From: Luscinia megarhynchos
Lineage: Eukaryota > Chordata > Aves > Passeriformes > Turdidae
Assembly (NCBI GenBank): GCA_034336665.1
Contig: CM067592.1
Location: 47,955,761 to 48,019,760, forward strand
DNA: 64,000 nt
Reading direction: 5' to 3'
A model generated the notes under the pieces. That model had not been told where the DNA came from. It searched no databases and worked only from the letters and a program-made list of their open reading frames with translations. This document shows, one piece after another, positions 36,601 to 48,965 of this stretch. Within the stretch, counting starts at the first letter, position 1. Every line of letters starts with the position of its first letter. The position numbers were made by a program, and so were the translations under genes.

Positions 36601-37531
36601 ACTTTCGATCACTTCTGGTACCTGAAATAAAGTGATGAGGATGTATATTTTAGATCAGATGACCAAATACCAAAAAATTGAATACCCAAAAGAATAACCA
36701 ATTTGTATAGTTTAAATCTTAGAAACTATTAAAAATATCATTGAAGAGAGTTGGATGGGTCCTCCAGAGTACATTACCCACTGCCCTCCCCCAGTGATGC
36801 TTTCAGGCTGTGTATGTGTGTTTTCTGACAGATATTTACCCATGTTTCACAGTGACGGAAGTATTGGAGATTCCACAGCTCCCATAGACATTTTATATCA
36901 TCCTTAGGCATCCTAAAGCATCCTTAGGATTTTTCCATTGAAATTTGATCTATTTTTCTGCAATTTAAACTCAATAATTCCAGCTGTGTCAGCTTTAAGA
37001 TCTGGTTTTATTATTACCAGTATTTTCTTCCTTAGGATCTGAAATGCAGAAGTGCAACTACATATCTACAGAGGATAGAATACCCTTTAACTCCAAACAG
37101 GAAGCAGTGGATATTTCAGTGTAAAGTCTATCCTCACATACCTACACTTCCTTTGTGTCTCTCTTAAGCTCCTCTTAACTGATGAGAGTAGAATGAAGTC
37201 AGGAGAATAAACAAGAGCCTGTGAGTTACACTGGTCTGATAAAACTTACCAACAGTTCTAAAAACATAAATGAAAAAGTTTTGTTTAAAAAAATTTGCTA
37301 TTCCTAATGCTGACTCTCAAAGGTCTTGTTTGAAGACCTTGGTGTGCAGCAGATATTTTTAAATTTATTTCTTCAATACCAAGTCTCTGAGATTTGCTTT
37401 CAGAGAAAGTGTGATATCCATGTCCTACATGGTGTACATTTTTTATTAGCTAGTTTGTTTAGGTTTTTAAAAAACTGTCTCTAAGCTTAAAAGGTATGTA
37501 CTGTAGGAAATCTGAAACGTGTCAATTTTTT
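33616..37531. other. Unique AT-rich sequence with a short TA run
   Basis: (TA)n at about 35838-35856 and an A-run at 35197-35208. No gene, RNA gene or transposon recognised. Confidence 0.45.
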
Positions 37532-37645
37532 ATTAAAAAAAAAAGTCACACCAAACCAAACCAAAATCTCAAACCTCCCCTCCCCAAAAAAAAGAAAGAA
37601 TGAAAAAACAAACAAACAAACAAATAAACTAAAAAACCCAAAATA
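37532..37645. repeat. A/C-rich low-complexity tract
   Basis: A-run, CCAAACCAAACC units, a CCCCTCCCC patch and then five CAAA units. It resembles the tracts at 2876 and 47846. Confidence 0.85.
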
Positions 37646-39187
37646 TTGGCTGCCTTAAGCCTATGTGAACATTTTTATCATCAAATCATTAATGCTTGAA
37701 AGGAAACCTACGTTACAAGATAGTGTTTTGAACTATGACAGATATAAAAAACAGCTACTTCTCTCTTCAGTACCTATTGGGTAACAGCCCTTTGGAATTC
37801 TGTAAAAAGTCCTGAACTGTGATTTAATCTAAAGAAAAATATGGCCTCTACCCTTACAAAATCCTATTGTATAAAGAATTTATTCATTTTATGTTTGAAA
37901 GCGTACTCCAATTTGTATATAAAATTAGTTAATTATATTTTCAAGATGCAGATCTGAAAGATCTTCTTTCTTTAGATGTAAATCATCCTTGTGTAAATCT
38001 GGCTTATTTCTTGTTCTGCAGTTTAAACATTCATTTTTTTGGTTGTGTTTCAGCATTTAGCTATGTGGCATTTAATTTTTTCAAAGTAGGTAGATGTAGA
38101 TCACATGACTTCTTTTCATGTTTATTGTCTGATCTTAGGACAAGACTGTCGTAGTACATTTCACAGGTTTGGGATGTGGCTCAAAAAATCCAACGAAATC
38201 TTTAATATTTCCAGGCTGTTCCTGTGTAGTATGCTTTAGTGACTTCTAATTTTAATAATTGCTGCTTTTGATATTGTTATATTCTCACTGTGATTTTAGT
38301 GACAGTTTTTCTCTTCTTTAAAACAACATCTTAATTAAGGCTGAGCATCCGCTGTAGCACTAGACAAATTCAGGCAAAATATTCCAGAGTTACCAGAGGG
38401 GAAGTCCTGTGGATAATATTTCCTTCAAAAATCTAGGATAATCAGCATCTGGGGCAAGACATTCTGTGTTTTCCATGCACAGTCCATGAGTGAAATTAAT
38501 ATTTTACTTTATTTTGGACTTAATTTTATTCTGATAGATATTATAAAACAGCACCTGACTCTTTAGTGCCACTAAGGATTTTGTAGGAAATTATGCTACC
38601 TCCTCTCTCTTATTTGTCTACCAGTATTTTCTTTTAGATTTTTCTTGAGAAAAATATAAGCTGATGCCCTCATAAACCAGCTCCCAGATCTTATCTCTGA
38701 AGGGTACACAATACTTTTTTATCCAATGTGATTGCCTTTTTTCCCCATGTGTACCTGGACTGGCACTGACTATCCTCTTCAATTTCCACATCTCGTTAAT
38801 AAGTTTGTGTGTTTCCCCAGCATCAGCTCTGCACCACCTAAAGAGCAGCCTGGGGCCAAGGGCTGCTTGTTTTAAGGTGAGATACTACTGATATCCTGTC
38901 TGTGTCTCACCTATTACACAATCACCTATCTCTGAAGGAACTACCTCTTGCCACAGAAAAATTTCCCTTCTCTAATAGCCTCTTGCACTGCCCTCGTTTA
39001 ATTCCCACTGGGGTCTTAATAACACCAACCCTCTAGTCCCCTCTAGTCCTCTGAGTTTTACCCCAGAAATAATGAAGTAATGAGATGGAGATGTCATCAA
39101 CGTTTGGCAGTTTGACCCTTGACCTTCTCTAATGGAGTACATTTTGATGATGATGCTCCATTTTGCAGCTACATTTTGGGGAGAAGA
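37646..39187. other. Unique sequence, no gene seen
   Basis: No feature recognised. GC rises slightly after about 38.8 kb. Confidence 0.45.
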
Positions 39188-39375
39188 GAAATCACAGAAC
39201 CCCAGAATGGTTCAGGGTGGAAGGGCTCTCAGTGGGTCATTTGGTCCAAAGTCCCTGCTCAAGCAGGGTCATCCCAGAGCACATGGTACAGGATTTCATC
39301 TAGCAGGTTTTGAACCACAAACACAGGAAAGTTCTTCCTCACATTCAGGTGGAACCTCCTGAGCATCCATTCCTT
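39188..39375 (-). mobile_element. CR1 LINE 3'-end fragment
   Basis: Antisense CR1 3' UTR. AGAATGGTTCAGGGTGGAAG (about 39203) leads to TCATCCCAGAGCACATGG (about 39268), then GTTTTGAACCAC (39306) and AAGTTCTTCCTCACATTCAG followed by GTGGAACCTCCTGAGCATC (about 39329-39367), in the order expected from the 3' end inward. It is a short 5'-truncated copy. The two small open frames across it are incidental. Confidence 0.88.
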
Positions 39376-41169
39376 CCTGTTTAGATCTGATATTTAAATA
39401 TCCTTTGAAGCTTAGTTAGAATATAAAGCAGGGTTCAGAATTTAATTCTCTAAGCCTCCAGTGGCTCATGCTCACCCTTATTTTTGCTTTGTTACATATC
39501 CAACTATAGGTGAAGGGAAACAACTGCAGTTCTTAAAACATTCCCCTTTGGATTCAGCATAAACAAAATAAAAAAAAAAATAGAGACATGAAATATTGGC
39601 TTATTTGTAGAGTTTTTGTGTTTGCTTAGTTTTTGGGGTTTTTTCAGTTTGGTTTTCTGGGAGTTCTTGTTTTTTATTCCTTCTAATGCCATTTCATTGT
39701 GTGTTAATTCTGATAAGGATTCAAGAGAAAAAAATGCAAAATCAGTAAATAGTTACAATTCTCTAAGATGAGAAAACCTGAAAAAATATATATTGCTGTG
39801 AGTTTAAATAAATTTGCAATTTGTCTGGAAATTATCTCCTAGGGACATAATAGAGAATTGATGTAAAAGCCATGCCAAAACTACAGCTTTGGTGAATCTG
39901 CAACCCAACTTCTTCTCTAGGAAAATATTTGTGTTTAGTGGAGATAGTACCATACTGTGGAGTGCTGACAGCTCATTGCTGCCTTTCAAGACTGCTTCTC
40001 CAAATTGCATAAATTCCTTATGTTGCAGATGTACTCTGCAGTCCAGCTATTAGTCCCTTTACTTTATCCATTGTAAACCATAAAGTACAGTATAAAATGA
40101 TTGAATTAACTGACATATTCGTATACCGCATAAAAAGCTGGTTCAATAAGTTAGATAAAACATTATATTTTATCATGAAATTTGCCTTGACTTGAGATAT
40201 ATAATCTTTGCTGTAACTGCTGTATATTTATATTATATCCTAAGAATATTTTAAATAACATTCTTATGGTTTTTGTATTATGTTTTTCAGTTTACAGAAT
40301 AATCTCAGTCAGATCACAATGTGTTTTATGTAGACATACAAGGTCACGTTTTTCAGGAATTGGGAAAGTTCTTGGGGAAGTAATTTGTGTATGGCAGGAA
40401 GAAGAATGATTTTGGTTTTTTTGGTTGTTTTTTCTGAAAAGTTTGTGTGGGACATGTTGATCTAAAGAGTTTTCATTGTTCTCATTACTTTAGAAATAGC
40501 ACAGTCATTATTAGTCTTTGGTGTCAGTGTAGATCTGGTTTGTCAAAAACTTCAGGCATGTTCTGACCATGACACATATGTGATTCAGAACTTTCCTTAG
40601 AAATTCTTCAACCTTCACTGTGTAAGATAGGTATTTATTCATCTGTCCTGTTAAAATAAATGGAAAGTTCAGATTTTAATTCAATATGTCAAGACATTCT
40701 AAAACCCCCCTTTCCTATTATAGAGTTGGAGACATGGATGGAGAAATTCGTGGAGGTGCCAAGTACTATCACCAGCAGAGAAAAACAGTTAATCCTATTG
40801 TTGAAGGGATTTTTTTTCCCCCTCTATCTCCATTCAGGCTTTATACTTTGTCAGCTTCACCTTCAGATTCTCCAGTAAAAGTCTCTCTATCCCACCTTAG
40901 GCAACACAGCTGCCTGCTCCCCTTGAGTGCAGTGAGTGCACGCTGTGTTTTGGTGTTATTAGGAGGTTTCAATTGCCTCTAACCCTGTTTACCTTTGCAG
41001 ACACATTTATGGCTCTGACAATCTTTTCTATTCCTTTTTGGACAGGAGCTAAATACCAGTGGAAAACGTCTCAAGGCGTTTTCATTGAAAGCATCACCAT
41101 TTCAAAAAGCTCTATACAACTGATGACTAAATAAATTTTCTTCTTCTTTTCTTTTTTTTTTTTTCCCAG
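39376..41169. other. Unique AT-rich sequence
   Basis: No gene recognised in most of the stretch. The last 45 bases form the pyrimidine tract and branch-point-like motif of the candidate exon that follows. Confidence 0.45.
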
Positions 41170-41250
41170 TAAGTAAGCAGTGGAGCTGGAAAACCTGGTA
41201 GAAAACTCTTTTGTCTTTCCTGTTTGCATCCATGGAACCTGGTTTGCAAG
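41170..41250 (+). other. Candidate 5' exon with a coding start (81 nt)
   Basis: A pyrimidine tract of about 30 nt ends in TTTCCCAG at 41169. A branch-point-like TGACTAA lies about 40 nt upstream of it, which together make a near-ideal 3' splice site. The 5' splice site is GCAAG|GTAAAT at 41250/41251. All three phases contain a stop near the exon start, so it cannot be an internal coding exon. In one phase a TAG at 41199 is followed by ATG at 41232 with G at +4 but a non-ideal T at -3. That opens 19 coding nucleotides (Met-Glu-Pro-Gly-Leu-Gln) up to the splice site. This fits a 5' UTR exon carrying the start codon of a gene whose next exon lies outside, or a non-coding RNA exon. I do not recognise the peptide. 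Chance pseudo-exons are common, so confidence stays low. Confidence 0.3.
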
Positions 41251-44200
41251 GTAAATGTTCCATTTTAATTGACTGTAATTGTATACTATTAAAATTTCAA
41301 ATGTCTAAAATGACCTTATATTACCTCTAGGTTTTAAAGAAAATACCCCTGCTTAGTGTTTAATCTTCACTTTTAGCAGTGAATTGTATTAGAATACTCT
41401 TACAACTTAAAATAAATGCAATTAGTTCCTTTGGATTTTTTAAAAAATAAACCTCACCCTCAGGAAGAAAGGGAAAGTATGGGAAGATCTAAGTTATCTT
41501 TGAGTTTCTGGGTTATTTCTACTATATTTCCATCAATCTGAGTGGAAAAAGAAAACAATCCAGATGAATTTCAGTTCATTTACTATGTCAATATGTATTC
41601 TCTGTATTCTGTATTTATTTGGGATGCTGTGCTTATTTGTGATTTTATTAGAAGGAAGACTGAAGGTGACACTTGAGACCCCTGTCCTACATTTGTAGTT
41701 TTCATTGATATGTAGTTTTTAAAATAAGAGATTTGTATTTCTGCTCTGAAGCATAGCTTTTAATAATTCTATCTAAGAGTGATCATGTTCTGTATTTGGA
41801 AAATCTAGTATCTAGTTTTCCAGAGTTCAAAATACCTCAAGGAAGCTGGCTTGCTTTGTTATAATGATTTTATTTTAATTAATTAGTGTGAAGACTGCTG
41901 GTTCTGCCAGAAAAATATTACCAAGAAATATTAACCTCAATACTTTCCTCAGCTTTTTTTAAGGGTCTAAGTGTAATATTACTATTTTCTCTGACACTTC
42001 TTGTCCCAACCCTGAATTTTGCAGTTGTCTTAATTGTCTTTAGGAAAGAACTGTCTTCTCTAGTCTTTTTGTAATTGAAATGGCAAAGTGAAGTGGTGAA
42101 GGAAAGTTTTCAAAATATGTCCTCTGATATGTGGTAAAGAATTCAACAGCAAGCTGTGCAAAAGCCATTCCAAATTTGTGCTATGGAAAAGAATTATTCC
42201 CTATTGAAAGAAGTGCTACTAGGAGCACTTGTATGTTCAAGGTGAAAAATCTGGCTTTTTGAAAAATAAAATCAGCAGCTTTCCCAGCATTGAAATGAGG
42301 GAGTGAATATTCTACTTTTCAGCATTTGCTTAAAAAGCTGATCCCCAAGGCTGGGCATGTTAAATATTGTACTTCTTGAGAGGGTAGAGGAAAAAAAAGA
42401 CTCAGCCTTTGCTTGAGTGAAATCCTTCTATGAGATGGTGGGTGGTGATTACAGAAAGAAAAGTAACAGCATTTCTTTCAGGGGTCCTTCTGAGGATAGA
42501 AGACATTTGTTAGAAAAATAAATCACTGGCCAGTCTCACCACTCTTTTAACTACTAGAAATGCAGAACAGTTCCAGCTTTTAGGAAGAGCCCAAACACAA
42601 GGATTTTCCCTGCAGATAGGCATTTTACAATCAGATTTGTCAGAAAAGAGTGGGTGATGCTGGTGCAATTCCCCAGACGTCATGGTGTGGTACATAGATT
42701 TCTTCTATCTTGAGTTTGCAAAGCCCGCAGAAGTGGGAAAAACACTACAGTCTGATGGCTAAAGCTATAATTTTACAAGGGCTTAATCACAATTTCCATG
42801 ATTATGTTGTGCATTGTACTTAATGGAAAGTTAAGACTGTACTTAAACACTTGCAGAATTGGAATATGTTTGGATGAATGGCAGTAGAATAAATGAATGC
42901 AAAAATGAAGAGTAGAATTTCCAAAGCATCTACAGGTGACATAGCAGCAGGCTTAAGATGCTCTTTCTGCCTCACATATGCTGACTTGGTGATTAGATAA
43001 TGTCTAGATAGAAATCACAAAAAATAATATAATGTTTTAAAAAGTAATTGACAAAGCACATTTAATTTTTTCCCAAAATACTATTATGATTTTTTATGCA
43101 CAATAATCACTTCTGACTTACTGGGCTTCCTTTGACTGCATGTGCAATTAAATCTGAAGGTGCCATTGATTCTAATGACTTTCGTGTAATTTTTGGTAAA
43201 ACACCAATATTCAATTTGGAGTTAGCAATAAGTTACTGCCACTAAGAATAGACAAAAATATCTTTATGATTATGAGCTTGTATGGGATAATGAGATGTTT
43301 TTAATAAAACAAAAGGGTAGGTTCAGAGTTGCTATTTGAAATTCCATTTTTAAAAAAGGTTTGAGGAACTATTGGAAGTAAATTGTCTTGCATTCTGTTT
43401 TTTGTTTTCATCCTTCTGAAAAGATTCATTACTGCCTATTCAACTTGTTTTCCTAACATTCTTGTGGTGAATTTAGGATCCACATTGCATAACATCTGTG
43501 AATTTTCATAAAATGAGGCTGTAAAATCTTCTCTATACTTTCCATTTCATGTTGAAAACCTCCCTGTATAGGTTTTAGGCATCTCAAGAATGTTGCTGTC
43601 TTTCCTGATCTAGATGATACTAAGTGCTGCTGTAAAGCATGATATGCCTATAGATATAATATCTCTCTATATTTCAGAGAAAAAAAAAAGGCAAAAAAGG
43701 GGTATTTCATGCATGCATGTCAATACACATGCATGTCTTTTCAAAAGGAAAAAAAGAACACTATTTTATAAACTGAAATTTTTCATGTGAGTAAATATTA
43801 TACGTTTTTGTGCCTGGGACATTTCAAATAAAGTAAAATTAGATGATAGGTAGTGTTATCTAACCAGGGCTGTTGTTGATGTCGTGTTTTTGCAGGCAGA
43901 TTAACGTAGGTTCCTTTCCTAGGTGGCCAGCACTACTGTAAGAACTGATGTTTCCTTCCAACCCCCAACTTCAGCCTACAAAGATAATTTTTATATTACC
44001 AGCTGTAGCTAAATTTTGCATCAGTACAGACTTGTATAGAAATAATTTACTATCTGTTCCAAAATCTTCCATATTGACTCATATTTCTAATATTTAAATG
44101 TCTACATTTCTTGAGTAAATGCCCTGAATTTGATGAATTAGAGCCTATATATTGAGGCAAATATGTGTCTCTTAAACACTCCTAGAGGACAACCCAAAAA

Positions 44201-45653
44201 GTTCTGGAGGATTGTATTTTTTCCTGTTCTTTAACCCACAAATCTAGGTTATTAAAAGTACTTATCCAGGGATTGGATAATAAAATTAGTTAAGGTTTCT
44301 CATAGTTCTCAGTGTTGCCAGATCTGCACTCCTGAAAATGAGCAAAGACTATCAGAATACTTTGCTTTTGAGAACAGACGTTTTTATTCTTCAACAGGAA
44401 AGAAAAATTAGAATAGCTGTGCTGAAATTACTAGAAATCCATACATGCTCTTATGTACAAAAAAATAATAAATCCCCTCAGGATCATACATCCAGAAGGG
44501 GACTGATATTCACTAACTTCTTAAAATTTCTTTTATGAAGTTCAGACTTCTCCTAGGTTCAAAATGTACACTCAAAAAGTCACTTAGAGACATCTCTGCT
44601 TACACTGGAGATGCAAGACCTGCTGATTCTTGAAACTGCTAGAATAAATTAAGACAATCCATTTCAGTTTTTTGTGGTGTTATCTTCTGCTCTTATGTAT
44701 GCAGTCAAGTGCAAACTTTATGTTGTAGAGTTGTAAAGTTATACTTGGCCTTTAAATAAGTGTTAGGACTTATTTTGGAGCACTTAAGTTTACCAAGTCT
44801 TGATTTTCCAGATGAAATTCAGAAATATGCTTTAAATCATGGACTTTAGGGCATCCACATTCCAATATAATCAACAGATGTTTACAACTGATATACAACA
44901 AACAAGGCCTTTCTTTGGACAGACGGTTCATCCAGCAAAGAGGTTCCAGTTTCTTCCCTGGTCTCTCCAAACATCAAGTGATGTCTACACTTTCAGGGTA
45001 GTTGAATTGCTGATAAAAAAAAATATAAATCTTAGAGAAGCAATCTGCTGGAAAAAGTAAAGTTACAATCCACAAATGAAAAGATGTTTTCTTTATGCCT
45101 GGAAATTTAGTGAAGCTTTGCTATTCAACTACTCTGAAGATGTTTCCTATGTTTTGCAGAAGATAAAGACACCTTAAGAAAAGCTAGAAGATCTGTTGTC
45201 ACCTTTTAGTAGCAATGTCAATATGCTTCCATTTCCTGTTAGATTGTGTATCTTGGTTGAAACAGTAAATTCAGTCCTTCCTGAATGTCCTTCAGGATTG
45301 CACACAATCCTACTATACATCCTTAAATCTTTCAGGTTTGCATTTTATCACTGCAATCTTTGGCATGGAATTTTGAAATGAGAACTCATCATAGTAGAAT
45401 ATTGTGCTGCATTTCGTTAATCAGAGAGTATATGAGAAAGAAAAAAAAACCCAGTAACTTTGTATACTATTACTATAAACAAAAGGGTGACACCAGAGCT
45501 GAAGTAAAAGGTAAAAACTTTAGCAAGATGATACATGCAACTCTCCAAAATGGAACTGGGTTGGTTTATTTGATGCTGGAAGAAGAATTTGCATGCCCAA
45601 AAGTGATCTTGACTGTTCCTGACTGGCAAAAGCCAAACCAAACCAAACCACAA
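41251..45653. other. Unique AT-rich sequence, no gene seen
   Basis: A-rich patch with CATGCATGCATG self-complementary words at about 43680-43738. Just before the CR1 tail at 45654 there are three AAACC units (about 45634-45650). No coding exon recognised. Confidence 0.45.
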
Positions 45654-45710
45654 CCTTGATAATCTTTAACATCCCTTCCAACCTAGGCCATTCTATGATT
45701 CTGTGATTTA
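45654..45710 (+). mobile_element. CR1 LINE, extreme 3' tail
   Basis: Sense orientation: AACCTTGATAATCTTTAAC leads to CCCTTCCAACCTAGGCCATT and then TCTATGATTCTGTGATT, the diagnostic end of bird CR1. The copy is truncated to about 57 bp, followed by an A-run. The tail repeat is only slightly altered. Confidence 0.93.
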
Positions 45711-47130
45711 AAAAAAAATCTGTTATGTAACAGCAGCCTGCTGATATACAGATTTTTAATAACTATATAGCTGACTGCAGTTTGACACTTTATATTCTTT
45801 TACATAATCTCTATTTTTAATGTAGCTGTGGTTTCTGGTATAATGTTTTCAGTACCACTAGGGATTGCATAGAAGCTTTTGACATGAACATTAAGTCTCA
45901 ATATTGAGAAGCAAATTTCAGAGCTTTATTTCATCCTTGTTTACTGCACCATTATGAATTAAATCATCCTTAGACTATAAAATCAGACTCACTACACCTT
46001 CAAGTCTAATCATGCAGGCTACTGCCTTCTGCCTCATTTTATTCATGTGCAGTGGACTTTTTGCCAGGGAATGTATAATAACGTGAGATGTCAGGCCTGA
46101 AAGTGCAGGAACAACAGGATGCTGGAAAGCTACAGTCAAGTGAGAGACAGTGAGGAGCTCTGCCAGCTCCCTGGGAAAGCCTTGCCCTGAATCTATTAAA
46201 AAGCCCTTGAGTGTGCAAGGAAGAGCAGGTGACCCAGGAGTGTGAATAGAACAGCTGTAGGGCAACAAAACTTAAAAGTAATGCAATGCGACATGTCTTG
46301 AGAAAGCACTTAAGGAGAGAGGCCACACAGCACAGTTCTTGGTCTCTCTGGAACATGCAAAAGGAGCTAAGGGTATTAAAAACAGAGAAAATGGTATTTC
46401 CTGCACTAGTTTTTGGAAGTGTTGTCATTATAAACATTAGAACAGAAAATTCTACTGTCATCACATTCTTATGCATAAAAACATGAAGGATGAGGAGTGT
46501 AAATAGAATAATAAAAAAATAAGTATTCTAATGAAAATTTGGAGCTAGAGGAGCATCATCTTCCTTTCTTTATATATAAATAGAAGGAAAAGAAAAACTA
46601 TCTTCAGATTTCAGAGAGGGTCATCAAGATTTTGTCAAGATTGCTCTTGCATTTGTTCTTTTGTTTAGGTAGAGTTCCTATGCTGAATTGGGTGTTCTGT
46701 CTCTGAAGCATACTGACACTGCTTTAAAGCCATGATTTGAATTCAGTCTAGCAAGTATGCAGAACAAATCAGTGCAAAATTCATTTTTTTCACACATAAA
46801 GCTCTTTGTGCCCGTGCAAACATGAGTATACATTTGAAATCTGTCTGTAATAATTTCCCTACAAAACTTTAATAGGAAAAAATAATTTGGAAACAATTGT
46901 ACAAAATCAGAACAGATTAATGATTCCAAGGGAAGGAGAGATCCCATATAATTTATTTAAATGTATCCACTCTAAAAAAAATCATTTACATTAAGCAGAA
47001 AGCAGTCACCATTTAATTTCCTTGCTGTCTTGTTGGCCGGGATGCTGGACATAAAGGTTCATCTGGAAAAAGGGGAGAAAAGAGAAAAGGGAGTAAACCA
47101 AGAACTGTGTTATTTTGGTTTTCCTTTGGA
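45711..47130. other. Unique sequence, no gene seen
   Basis: Contains the longest non-repeat open frame in the window, 145 codons on the minus strand (46039-46476). It is Cys/Ser/Leu-rich and unrecognised. Its length is within chance expectation. Confidence 0.45.
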
Positions 47131-47201
47131 CACAGGGATTTTGGAATGGGATGATCTTTAAGGACCCTTCCAACTAAAGTCTTTTTATGATTCTGTGATT
47201 A
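47131..47201 (+). mobile_element. CR1 LINE, extreme 3' tail
   Basis: GGATGATCTTTAAGGACCC leads to TTCCAACTAAAGTC and then TTATGATTCTGTGATT, the CR1 terminus in sense orientation. It is 5'-truncated to roughly 60-70 bp, the left end being uncertain. It lies 1.5 kb from the similar tail at 45654. Confidence 0.9.
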
Positions 47202-47845
47202 CAACAACAGTGCTGCCTCCAGAATCAGAGACTTACCATTATGGGACAAGGTTATTTCTGCAGTATTCACATGTATACAAAAATTGGCATTTTCATGGAA
47301 GTCAAATTTGCCATGAAAATTAAAGGTCATATTCTAAACTAATCTAAATCATGTTATCTCTGAAGTTATATTGGTTTAAAAGAAATTATGATAACCCTTA
47401 AATCTGTTTGGAAATTCTGCTAACTCTATATTGAAGCTTGTGGAAGAAATATTTTGAAATATTTTTGATGAAAAATATTATGAAAGTTGCCACTTTTATT
47501 CTTTTGAACATTTTTAGAGTGAAGATGTTTATTATTTTCCTGTTAGTATGACATATTCTTTATCTGCCTGAAAAACCAATACCAGACATCAAAATTCAGA
47601 AGAAGCTTTTTGCTTGCAGTAACATCCTTCACATGGTATCCAGGAACCAAAACTACATCTATTAATTTCAGTCATGAAATATTAGGATTGCCTACACTGT
47701 GCTATCAAATCAGAAATTATTTAACAAATGTTATGAAGAGAGAGGGAAAAAAAGTTACAGCTGTATTGTCCCTACTTTAAAAATCAGTATTTACAGTATC
47801 CATAGAAAACTAACATCTACCTAAATATTATAAAAAGTATATCAA
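47202..47845. other. Unique AT-rich sequence, no gene seen
   Basis: Nothing recognisable. A splice-like ACTTACC (minus strand) at about 47234 has no strong partner. Confidence 0.45.
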
Positions 47846-47975
47846 AAACAACCCAAGCCAAAAATCCCCCACAAAACAACAAAATAAAACCAAACCAAAA
47901 CAAAAAAACCACAAACAAACAAGCAAACAACCTCCCAAAACAAATAAAACCCCACCAAAATCAAAAATCAAACTT
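47846..47975. repeat. A/C-rich low-complexity tract (CAAA, CCAAA)
   Basis: About 130 bp nearly without G and T, made of CAAAC, CCAAAA and CAAA units. It is the strand complement of the T/G-rich tracts at 8486, 51858 and 57741. Confidence 0.88.
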
Positions 47976-48667
47976 AAACTAAATACAACAGATCCATTTA
48001 TTTTCATGCAAAAAATCCTAGTAGATCTACAAATGGTATAGAGAGAAGGAAATTGAGGACACGCATCCTAAAATTAAGCAAACATATTATGCCTGTGTGT
48101 TTCCTTAGAGCTCACAACATACTTTCCAAATATTCGGTGCTATGTTTTTATTAATTATGGCTTTTGCACAGAATGTTTTCTTTCAGAATCATAATTTAAG
48201 ACAAGTCAGATGACTCAATCCTGTCACCACAAGACTTTCTGGGTAGGAAGTAGGTAGAGACACTGAAGTTACTGGTATAGTTAGGTACTTCTAAAACTGT
48301 GCTTATCTTATGCACTGCCTAATTTTTCTTTTGCTTCTTTTGCCCCCTTTAGTTTGGAAACCACTCTTAGTTTTAAGAAGGATTTTTTAAAATTATGGAG
48401 TTTCCTCATTGCATCTCAAAACATCTTAATCACATCCAGATTTATCTGTCTAGATACTTTGTGTTATTTAGAGTGTCCCACTTTCCCACTTTTTCATGAA
48501 CCACCCTTTAAAGGAAAGTATCTCTTCATACTTGAACAATTGATACCTTGTAAAGCAGGGCTCCTTTTGATAAAAACAGAGCTGTGGCATTCATAACTTC
48601 AAAAAAAATTTTCAAGGTATCTGTGATGTTTGAAATAGCAGCTAGACCATAATACACACAATAATCA
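47976..48667. other. Unique sequence, no gene seen
   Basis: No repeat or coding frame recognised. Confidence 0.45.
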
Positions 48668-48965
48668 GAGAATCAGCATAGAATCATGGAATGGTTTTGG
48701 TTGGAAGGGACTCTAAAGACCCTCGAGTTCCAATCCCAAGAGCAGGGATGCCACTTACTAGATCAGATTGCTCAAAGCCACATCCAACCCCACTTTGCAC
48801 AATAACAGGCATGAAGCATCCAGCACTTCTCAGGGCAACATTTTCCACTGTTTTACCACCCTCACAGTAAAGAATTTCTTCCTAAGATGAAATCTAAACT
48901 TTCCTTTTTTCAGATTAAAGACATTACCTTTTGTCCTATCTCTATGTGCCCTTGTGAAAAATACT
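48668..48965 (-). mobile_element. CR1 LINE 3'-end fragment
   Basis: Antisense CR1: a block reading AGAATCATGGAATGGTTTTG then GTTGGAAGGGACTC (about 48680-48713), CAGGGATGCCACTTACTAG (about 48744), CACCCTCACAGTAAAGAATT then TCTTCC (about 48858-48883), and a final TTTTGTCCTATCTCTATGTG block followed by CCCTTGTG (about 48929). It runs from the element's 3' end through the whole 3' UTR, then stops. Well preserved in order, moderately diverged. Confidence 0.93.

Noticed and set aside
46039..46476. 145-codon minus-strand open frame
   Set aside because: No recognisable domain. With roughly 7 percent stop codons, about one frame of this size is expected by chance in 64 kb on six frames.
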